Of a DNA stretch of 10,168 bases, positions 1 through 4,931 are shown in pieces; position 1 is the stretch's first letter; each line of letters opens with the position of its first letter. Made by a program: the position numbers and the translations under genes. The notes beneath the pieces are model-generated. The model had not been told where the DNA came from, searched no databases, and saw nothing but the letters and a program-made list of their open reading frames with translations. This stretch comes from Flavobacteriaceae bacterium UBA3179 (GTDB lineage Bacteria; Bacteroidota; Bacteroidia; Flavobacteriales; Flavobacteriaceae): contig DEXR01000038.1 in the NCBI GenBank assembly GCA_002364245.1, forward strand, positions 5,644 through 15,811. The letters are read 5' to 3'.

Positions 1-8
1 TATCTTTA
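1..8 (+). promoter_or_regulatory. Possible -7 box of the nif3-like gene
   Basis: TATCTTTA matches the Bacteroidota -7 consensus TAnnTTTG at all but the last base and lies 21 bases before the ATG at 30. Any -33 element would be outside the window, so this cannot be tested here. It is a weak call in AT-rich sequence. Confidence 0.25.
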
Positions 9-29
9 CGGTAAAATATTTAACAACCT

Positions 30-1124
30 ATGAAAGTAAAAGAAGTAATACAGATATTAGACGATTTTGCACCGCTCTCTTATGCCGAAGGGTTTGACAA
101 TACTGGCTTATTAGTAGGCGACACAAATGCTTCGGTTTCTGGAATTCTCGTAACCTTAGACACCCTTGAAGAAGTGATTGACGAAGCTATTGAAAACAAC
201 TGTAACCTTATTGTAAGCTTTCATCCTATAATTTTTTCAGGATTAAAAAAGATAACTGGAAAAACCTATGTAGAACGGGTTGTGCAAAAAGCGATTAAAA
301 ATGACATTAATATTTTTGCAATCCACACTGCCTTAGATAATGCTTGGAATGGTGTTAATGCCATGATTTGCGAGAAATTGAATCTCATAAATAGAAAAAT
401 TTTAATCCCTAAGGAAGAATCCATCAAAAAGCTGCTCACTTTTATTCCTTTAAAAGATGCATCAAAAGTACGTGAAGCACTATTTGCAGCTGGTGGTGGT
501 AATATAGGTAATTACAGCAACTGTAGTTTTAACGTTACAGGAAAAGGAAGTTTTAACGGAAATGAAGATAGCAACCCTACTGTAGGCAAAAAAGGGGAAA
601 CACATTTTGAAGAAGAAACCCAAATTGGCATTACGTTTCAGAAGCATAAAGAAGCTCAAATACTAAACGCACTTTTTGATTCACATCCATATGAGGAAGT
701 TGCCTATGAAGTCACCACTTTGGAAAACGAGAATCAGAATTTAGGCATGGGGATGATAGGCGAATTCTCATCTGAAATTTCAGAAGAAGCGTTTTTAAAA
801 TTTATTAAAGAAACTATGAAGACTGGTTGCGTTCGGCATTCAAAACTTCAAAATAAAAAAATAAAAAAAGTTGCGGTTTTAGGAGGTAGCGGAAGCTTCG
901 CCATAAAAGCTGCAAAAGCTGCAGGGGCTGATGCTTACGTAACAGCCGATTTAAAATACCACGACTTTTTTACTGCCGAAAACAACATCTTGTTATGTGA
1001 TATTGGCCATTATGAAAGTGAACAGTACACAAAAGACCTTTTAGTTTCTTTCCTTACAAAAAAAATTAGTAATTTTGCAATCGTTTTATCACAAATAAAC
1101 ACCAATCCTATTAGCTATTTTTAA
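30..1124 (+). CDS. Nif3-like dinuclear metal-center protein (YbgI/GTP cyclohydrolase I type 2 homolog family)
   Basis: This is a complete 364-residue Nif3/YbgI family protein, cytosolic with no signal peptide. The N-terminal half carries SFHPIIFSGLKK (residues 63-74) and the HTALD motif (H99, D103). The C-terminal half ends in GHYESEQ (H327, E331), which supplies the remaining metal ligands. About residues 130-235 form the inserted PII-like domain found in the longer, Gram-positive and Bacteroidota-type members, which explains the length over the short E. coli YbgI. The family normally has two adjacent histidines in the first motif; here residue 64 is Phe and only H65 remains. The biochemical role of the family is unsettled: a GTP cyclohydrolase label exists for some members, but the general function is unknown. 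The next gene starts 3 bases after the stop, so the two are probably co-transcribed. The family assignment is firm; the function is not. Confidence 0.93.
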   Translation: MKVKEVIQILDDFAPLSYAEGFDNTGLLVGDTNASVSGILVTLDTLEEVIDEAIENNCNLIVSFHPIIFSGLKKITGKTYVERVVQKAIKNDINIFAIHTALDNAWNGVNAMICEKLNLINRKILIPKEESIKKLLTFIPLKDASKVREALFAAGGGNIGNYSNCSFNVTGKGSFNGNEDSNPTVGKKGETHFEEETQIGITFQKHKEAQILNALFDSHPYEEVAYEVTTLENENQNLGMGMIGEFSSEISEEAFLKFIKETMKTGCVRHSKLQNKKIKKVAVLGGSGSFAIKAAKAAGADAYVTADLKYHDFFTAENNILLCDIGHYESEQYTKDLLVSFLTKKISNFAIVLSQINTNPISYF

Positions 1125-1127
1125 TTT

Positions 1128-1910
1128 ATGGCAAAGAAAAAAGAAACCACTGTAGAAGAAAAGTTAAGAGCACTGTACGATCTACAATTGATCGATTCCA
1201 GAATTGATGAAATCCGCAATGTGCGCGGGGAACTGCCTTTAGAGGTAGAAGATCTGGAAGATGAAGTAGCCGGAATGAATACCCGCCTTGACAAATTGAA
1301 TACAGATCTTGAGGTTATTGAAACCAGTATCAAAGAAAAGAAAAATGGTATTGAAGAGTCAAAAGCCCTTATCAAAAAATATTCGTCACAGCAAGACAAT
1401 GTACGTAACAACCGTGAATACAACTCTTTAAGCAAAGAAATTGAATTTCAAGAGTTGGAAATGCAATTGGCCGAAAAGCACATTAAAGAATTCAAAGCTC
1501 AAATTGAGCAGAAAAAAGAAGTGATCGAAGAAACCAAGGCTCGAATTAAGGAGCGCGAAGATCACCTAAAGCACAAACAAGGCGAGTTGGATGAAATTCT
1601 TTCAGAGACCGAAAAAGAAGAGAAAGCACTTATCAAGGAGTCTGAAAAGTATGAAAAGAAAATTGAGGAGCGTTTAGTAAAAGCTTACAAGCGTATTCGC
1701 TCTAATGTGAAAAACGGTCTGGCTGTAGTACAAGTAGAGCGCGGCGCTTCTGGCGGTTCTTTCTTTACTATCCCACCACAAGTTCAGATGGAAATTGCTT
1801 CAAGAAAAAAGATCATTACCGATGAGCATAGTGGTCGTATTCTAGTAGATCCTGCCCTTGCTGAGGAGGAAAAAGAAAAAATGGATAAGCTTTTTACTAA
1901 AGTTTCATAA
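1128..1910 (+). CDS. Coiled-coil protein of the C4 zinc-ribbon family (COG1579/DUF164 type), zinc ligands lost
   Basis: The product has 260 residues. Residues about 10-185 are charged, Glu/Lys-rich and heptad-like, and should form a long antiparallel coiled coil. The C-terminal part (about 200-245) has the conserved core of the zinc-ribbon family: an IPPQ motif (215-218), an SRKKII stretch (225-230) and GRILVDP (236-242). In typical members a CxxC pair precedes IPPQ and a second CxxC pair precedes GRIL. Here the four positions are S208, S211, D232 and S235, and the whole protein contains no cysteine, so it cannot bind zinc in the usual way. Relatives in epsilonproteobacteria (HP0958/FlgZ) act in flagellar regulation, a role that should not be transferred to this organism. 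It sits 3 bases after the Nif3-like gene and is followed by a terminator, so it is the last gene of a two-gene operon. The exact function is unknown. Confidence 0.9.
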   Translation: MAKKKETTVEEKLRALYDLQLIDSRIDEIRNVRGELPLEVEDLEDEVAGMNTRLDKLNTDLEVIETSIKEKKNGIEESKALIKKYSSQQDNVRNNREYNSLSKEIEFQELEMQLAEKHIKEFKAQIEQKKEVIEETKARIKEREDHLKHKQGELDEILSETEKEEKALIKESEKYEKKIEERLVKAYKRIRSNVKNGLAVVQVERGASGGSFFTIPPQVQMEIASRKKIITDEHSGRILVDPALAEEEKEKMDKLFTKVS

Positions 1911-1932
1911 GCAAATCCAAATAATATAGATT

Positions 1933-1961
1933 AAAGCCTTCACAAACGTGAGGGCTTTTTT
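1933..1961 (+). terminator. Rho-independent terminator of the nif3-like / zinc-ribbon-family operon
   Basis: An 11-bp stem (1933-1943 with 1948-1958, one T-G wobble) closes on the 4-base loop AAAC and runs into a T tract ending at 1961. It begins 23 bases after the preceding stop codon. Its 3' arm contains a GTG that is in frame with msrA, which argues against using that GTG as a start. Confidence 0.88.
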
Positions 1962-2019
1962 ATTGCTTTTCCTGAAAGGATTTTTTAACAAGCCCGACTT
2001 ACCCAAAAAAGAAGCCATT

Positions 2020-2700
2020 ATGAATAAGATTTTTTTAGTTTTAAGTACCGCACTATTGTTTTCTGCTCAGGTTTCCTGTCAGTCAAATAAAAAGAATAAA
2101 GAAGCCGAAGCTATGGCTCAACAAAACCAACAGCCAGTTGAAGTTCCTGCTAAAAATGGAATGGAACGTGCTTATTTTGCCAGTGGTTGCTTTTGGTGTG
2201 TAGAAGCTATTTACGAAAGTGTGAAAGGCGTTAAGGAATCTATTTCAGGCTACAGCGGCGGGCATACTAAAAACCCAACCTACGAATCAAGTAACACAGG
2301 AACTACTGGTCATGCTGAAGCTGTCGAGATAATTTACAACCCAGATGTAGTTTCTTTTAAAACCCTAGTAGATGTGTATTTTGGTTCTCAAAACATAACA
2401 CAAGTAAACGGTCAAGGTCCAGATAGAGGTTCACAGTACCGAAGCATTATTTTTTATCAAAATGATGAACAAAAACAAATAATTGAAACTAAAATTGCTG
2501 AACTGGAAAAAGAAGTAGGTGAAGGCAAGGTTGCTGCAGAAGTACTTCCTTTTCAAAAATTTTGGGTTGCAGAAGGTTATCACCAAAATTATGAGAAAAA
2601 CAACCCACAGAATCCTTACATTCAAAATGTTTCTATACCTCGTTTAAAGAAATTTCAGAAAAAATTCCCTGAGCTTTTAAAAGAGGATGCTAGTCATTAA
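2020..2700 (+). CDS. msrA: Peptide-methionine (S)-S-oxide reductase MsrA, exported lipoprotein form
   Basis: MsrA reduces the S-epimer of methionine sulfoxide in proteins. From the ATG at 2020 the product has 226 residues. An upstream in-frame GTG at 1948 lies inside the preceding terminator, and starting there would bury the signal peptide behind 24 residues, so 2020 is preferred. Residues 1-19 form a hydrophobic signal peptide followed by Cys20 (context SAQVSC). This is not a textbook lipobox, but it is followed by the polar N/K/Q-rich linker typical of Bacteroidota lipoproteins. The catalytic domain starts near residue 49 with the active-site motif SGCFWC (C57 catalytic, C60). Further on it has the GHAEA and GSQYRS motifs and EGYHQNY near the C-terminus. 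No cysteine follows C60, so the C-terminal resolving cysteines of E. coli MsrA are absent and C60 probably recycles C57. It appears to be a single-gene unit between two terminators. Envelope methionine repair is inferred from the signal peptide. Confidence 0.95.
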   Translation: MNKIFLVLSTALLFSAQVSCQSNKKNKEAEAMAQQNQQPVEVPAKNGMERAYFASGCFWCVEAIYESVKGVKESISGYSGGHTKNPTYESSNTGTTGHAEAVEIIYNPDVVSFKTLVDVYFGSQNITQVNGQGPDRGSQYRSIIFYQNDEQKQIIETKIAELEKEVGEGKVAAEVLPFQKFWVAEGYHQNYEKNNPQNPYIQNVSIPRLKKFQKKFPELLKEDASH

Positions 2701-2721
2701 GATAATTGAAAAAGAAAAACT

Positions 2722-2750
2722 AAAAAGGAGCTTACTAAGCTCCTTTTTTT
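2722..2750. terminator. Bidirectional terminator between convergent msrA and methyltransferase genes
   Basis: A 12-bp perfect stem (AAAAAGGAGCTT, 2722-2733, with 2737-2748) has a 3-base loop. It carries a T run on the + strand (to 2750) and an A run on the left that reads as a T run on the - strand. It therefore can end both msrA (+) and the methyltransferase (-). The methyltransferase stop codon (2735-2737) lies at the loop, so the last codons of that gene form one stem arm. Confidence 0.88.
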
Positions 2751-3538
2751 ATAGCCTTTACTTCGAAAATTAGTGGATACAACTTTGAAGGCATTTCGTA
2801 GAAATCAGCTTTTGTCTTTATCAGGTTAGAAAAAATATCATATGGTGATTCATTGTGTTCTCTTAAATATTCTATTTCTAAACCGGCCTGGGCAAGTGAA
2901 TTTATTACTTCCCCCAAACCGTGGTTCCAACCATATTCTTTGCTTACTATTTCAGAATTTTCATTGGCGTATGTTCCTTTATATTCTTCATAAATAGATT
3001 CTTGCTGTTGATAACCATATTTTAATTTTGGTGGATTTTCGAGATAGTCAAACATCCAAGCAATGGGGTGAAATTCTACCATATAAAAAACACCTCCTGG
3101 CTTTAATCGTTCGCTTATCATTTTGGCCCAAGGTTTTAAATTGGGTAGCCAGCCTATAACACCATAACTAGTAAAGATGATATCAAATTTTTCTGAAACA
3201 TACTCTGAAGTATCTAACACATTGCAACAAATAAACTGGGCATTCTGCTTTAGTTCATTGTTTAAATCACGGGCGAGCTTAATAGCTTCTTCTGAAATAT
3301 CAACTCCGGTACACTTAGCCCCCATCCTACTCCAACTCAGTGTGTCTTGACCAAAGTGACACTGTAAATGCAGCAACGATTTTCCTGAAACATCACCCAA
3401 AGCTTCTAACTCAAAGCTATTTAATGAAGATTCTCCTTTTTTAAAAGCCTCTACATCATAAAACTTGCTTGCTGCGTGGACAGCAACCTTTTTGTCCCAC
3501 GTTTCTTTATTGGTATTAAATTCTTTTTGAAAATTCAT
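2735..3538 (-). CDS. Class I SAM-dependent methyltransferase, substrate unknown
   Basis: This is a complete 267-residue cytosolic protein with a Rossmann-type methyltransferase core. Motif I is LLHLQCHFGQDT (residues 55-66), a variant of the usual glycine-rich loop. The acidic residue at the end of strand 2 is D80 (TGVDIS), expected to bind the SAM ribose. A motif IV-like segment is FDIIFTSYGVIGWLPNL (118-134), and the post-motif LKPGGVFYMVEFHP lies at about 145-158. The N-terminal lead (TWDKKVAVHAASKFYD) and the EFHPIAWMFD segment are characteristic of a common family of small-molecule or uncharacterised methyltransferases that automatic pipelines often label UbiG-like. Nothing here supports a quinone role, and no biosynthetic partner is adjacent. 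It is convergent with msrA and divergent from the small-gene unit at 3738. I see no clear promoter match upstream. Confidence 0.88.
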   Translation of the reverse strand: MNFQKEFNTNKETWDKKVAVHAASKFYDVEAFKKGESSLNSFELEALGDVSGKSLLHLQCHFGQDTLSWSRMGAKCTGVDISEEAIKLARDLNNELKQNAQFICCNVLDTSEYVSEKFDIIFTSYGVIGWLPNLKPWAKMISERLKPGGVFYMVEFHPIAWMFDYLENPPKLKYGYQQQESIYEEYKGTYANENSEIVSKEYGWNHGLGEVINSLAQAGLEIEYLREHNESPYDIFSNLIKTKADFYEMPSKLYPLIFEVKAIKKGA

Positions 3539-3662
3539 TTTTATAAAATTTCAGCTAAGATAAAAAAGCAAGATTAAGAAGTTCTCATTTATTTAAGTTT
3601 CTACATAACACTTGTTTAATGATTAGTAATTATATTTTCATATATCTTAACACTACGCGTTA

Positions 3663-3672
3663 AACCATGGTT
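3663..3672. promoter_or_regulatory. Perfect 10-bp palindrome AACCATGGTT, possible operator
   Basis: AACCATGGTT is a perfect palindrome and is framed by near-symmetric TTAA/TTAAA bases (3660-3675). It lies about 65 bases before the small membrane-protein ATG and about 125 bases before the divergent methyltransferase start, in the only spacer serving both. A 10-bp palindrome can arise by chance, so this is a weak candidate site. Confidence 0.2.
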
Positions 3673-3691
3673 AAATAGATTATCACATAGC

Positions 3692-3710
3692 CATTTTTGT
3701 TGTAGCTTTA
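3692..3710 (+). promoter_or_regulatory. Possible -7 region of the small membrane protein / lipoprotein unit
   Basis: Two overlapping-region candidates each differ from TAnnTTTG by one base: CATTTTTG (3692-3699) and TAGCTTTA (3703-3710), 28-38 bases before the ATG at 3738. Neither has a clear TTG at the usual -33 distance. The region is therefore plausible, but the exact promoter is unresolved, and an alternative sigma factor is possible. Confidence 0.25.
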
Positions 3711-3737
3711 TCTAGCATTAACAAAAAAACCACCATT

Positions 3738-3896
3738 ATGAGAGATTTAATTTGGCTTATCGTCGTGATATTAATAATCGGATGGCTCGTGGGCTATTTC
3801 GGTTTTGGTGATGCTGTTGGTAGCTTAATACACATTCTATTGGTTTTGGCTATCATTGGTATTTTATATCGACTTGCCACTGGTAGAAGACCTTAA
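3738..3896 (+). CDS. Small two-helix inner-membrane protein, Lmo0937/DUF5670-like
   Basis: This 52-residue gene encodes a protein that begins MRDLIWLIVVILIIGWLVG and ends YRLATGRRP. It has two hydrophobic helices (about residues 4-22 and 29-46) separated by a short Gly-rich turn (FGFGDAVGS). A basic tail (RLATGRR) should stay in the cytoplasm. The pattern W-L-x-G-(Y/F)-F, then GxLIHILLVLAII, then a short Arg-rich end is that of the widespread Lmo0937/DUF5670 mini-protein family, often seen near stress genes; its function is unknown. The ATG follows a leader AAAACCACCATT that resembles the leader of the next small gene. The next gene begins 37 bases after the stop with no terminator between them, so the two are probably co-transcribed. 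The gene is real by its family pattern; the role is not known. Confidence 0.82.
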   Translation: MRDLIWLIVVILIIGWLVGYFGFGDAVGSLIHILLVLAIIGILYRLATGRRP

Positions 3897-3933
3897 AAAA
3901 TCTAATTAAAAACTAACCCTTAAAACCGTAATT

Positions 3934-4065
3934 ATGAGAAAATTATTTTTATTATTCTTTGTAGCAGGATTACTAAGCACAGGCTTTGTTAGCTGCCGTG
4001 AAAATAAAACAGTAGGAGATGAAGTTGAAGATGTTGTAGATGATGTAGAAGATGCAGTAGATTAA
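3934..4065 (+). CDS. Small acidic lipoprotein with a duplicated heptad tail
   Basis: This gene encodes a 43-residue product. Residues 1-20 are a signal peptide (MRKLFLLFFVAGLLSTGFVS) followed by lipobox Cys21, so the mature protein is only about 23 residues anchored to a membrane. After a short CRENKTVGD linker, the tail consists of two consecutive heptads, EVEDVVD and DVEDAVD (residues 30-43). Hydrophobic V/A positions alternate with Asp/Glu, which fits a short acidic amphipathic helix. The two heptads are encoded by a 21-bp tandem duplication. A strong terminator starts 20 bases after the stop. Its position behind the DUF5670-like gene suggests a shared, perhaps envelope-stress, context. 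I recognise the style from other flavobacteria, but no named family or function can be assigned. Confidence 0.75.
   Translation: MRKLFLLFFVAGLLSTGFVSCRENKTVGDEVEDVVDDVEDAVD
4021..4062 (+). repeat. 21-bp tandem repeat encoding two acidic heptads
   Basis: The units 4021-4041 and 4042-4062 match at 17 of 21 bases and encode EVEDVVD and DVEDAVD. The differences are at codon positions 1-3, so the copies have diverged while the V-E-D-x-V-D pattern was kept. It forms the last 14 codons of the small lipoprotein gene, directly before its stop. Confidence 0.7.
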
Positions 4066-4085
4066 TTTTCACTACTCTTATTGGT

Positions 4086-4120
4086 AAAACCCCTTTTTAA
4101 ATTATTTAAAAAGGGGTTTT
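4086..4120. terminator. Strong terminator after the small-gene unit
   Basis: Arms 4086-4102 (AAAACCCCTTTTTAAAT) and 4104-4120 are perfect 17-base inverted repeats around a single central base. In RNA the innermost A-T pairs would open into the loop. The GC core is four C-G pairs, followed on the + strand by TTTT. The A/T symmetry would let it act on the - strand too, but no - strand gene faces it. It separates the small genes from the lipoprotein at 4229. Confidence 0.85.
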
Positions 4121-4192
4121 ATATTTCTATTTCAATTCCATAAGCATTACGCCAATAAACTCTTGAAAGTTTTAAAATTTCTATGATGACTA

Positions 4193-4200
4193 TAAGTTTG
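4193..4200 (+). promoter_or_regulatory. Bacteroidota -7 box upstream of the 4229 lipoprotein gene
   Basis: TAAGTTTG is an exact match to TAnnTTTG, ending 28 bases before the ATG, so the leader would be about 25 bases. The nearest TTG (4163-4165) is 27 bases upstream, longer than the usual 17-23 spacer, so the -33 part is unconvincing. Confidence 0.45.
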
Positions 4201-4228
4201 CGTACTTTTACAAAAAACAAACCCTATC

Positions 4229-4930
4229 ATGAAAAAATTACTGCTTTGTATCCTTACTTCAACCTCTTTAATAGCTTGTAAAAACAATACAAAATCAACC
4301 GATACTGAAATGGACCCTGAAACCATTTTAGAAGAAAAGATACCTGAAAACCCAACAATAGCAGAATCTATTGCTTACGCTAATGGCTTTGAAAATTGGA
4401 ACGATGTTTCTGAAATTTCTTTCACCTTCAATGTAGATCGCGGCGAACAACATTTTCAACGCTCTTGGACGTGGATGCCCAAAAAGGATAAAATACATAT
4501 GGTATCAGAAGAAGGGACGGTTACCTATAAACGGTCCGAAATTGACAGCACCCTGCAAAAAACCGATGCTAGTTTTATTAATGACAAGTATTGGCTATTA
4601 GCACCTTTTAATTTAGTGTGGGACGAAGGCACAACATTTTCTGAAAAGAAAAATGTCATTGCGCCAATTTCAAAAGACACACTTAACCAATTAACCGTTG
4701 TTTATAGTAACGATGGCGGTTATACTCCTGGTGACGCCTATGATTTATACTTCGGAAATGATTATATAATTAAAGAATGGGTTTACCGAAAAGGAAATGA
4801 TTCTGCCGCAACGATGGCAACTACTTGGGAAGATTATAAAAACTACAAAGGACTTGAAATAGCCACTATGCATAAAGACAGCACGGGCGGATTCAAGTTG
4901 TACTTTACAGATATTTCAGTTAAAAAGTAA
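4229..4930 (+). CDS. Conserved flavobacterial lipoprotein of unknown function
   Basis: This gene encodes a 233-residue product. It has a clear lipoprotein signal: MKKLLLCILTSTSLIAC, with a canonical L-I-A-C lipobox and Cys17, followed by a polar Asn/Thr/Ser linker. The mature domain starts near residue 40 and alternates beta-strand-like segments with conserved-looking aromatic motifs: ANGFENWNDV (51-60), FQRSWTWMPKKDK, DKYWLLAPFNLVWDEG, and TTWEDYKNYKGLEIATMHKDS near the C-terminus. The pattern of a substrate described as one continuous antiparallel sheet resembles LolA-like lipoprotein-sorting folds, and I believe it belongs to the DUF6503-type family; both points are tentative. Database labels such as Hsp90 for related proteins have no support here. 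It has its own likely promoter and converges with the haloperoxidase gene, whose stop is one base away. It probably sits in the periplasm or outer membrane; the function is unknown. Confidence 0.82.
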   Translation: MKKLLLCILTSTSLIACKNNTKSTDTEMDPETILEEKIPENPTIAESIAYANGFENWNDVSEISFTFNVDRGEQHFQRSWTWMPKKDKIHMVSEEGTVTYKRSEIDSTLQKTDASFINDKYWLLAPFNLVWDEGTTFSEKKNVIAPISKDTLNQLTVVYSNDGGYTPGDAYDLYFGNDYIIKEWVYRKGNDSAATMATTWEDYKNYKGLEIATMHKDSTGGFKLYFTDISVKK

Positions 4931-4931
4931 G

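Noticed and set aside
1121..1435. Open frame on the - strand opposite the coiled-coil gene
   Set aside because: It is Ser/Arg-rich and low in complexity, the mirror of a Glu/Lys-rich coding sequence, with no recognisable domain or promoter.
1948..2019. N-terminal extension of msrA from an in-frame GTG
   Set aside because: The GTG is the 3' arm of the upstream terminator, and the extension would hide the lipoprotein signal that begins at the ATG at 2020.
2431..2625. Hydrophobic small frame on the - strand inside msrA, membrane-like
   Set aside because: Its Phe/Leu-rich content follows from the A-rich Lys/Glu/Asn codons of msrA; no independent start signals were seen.
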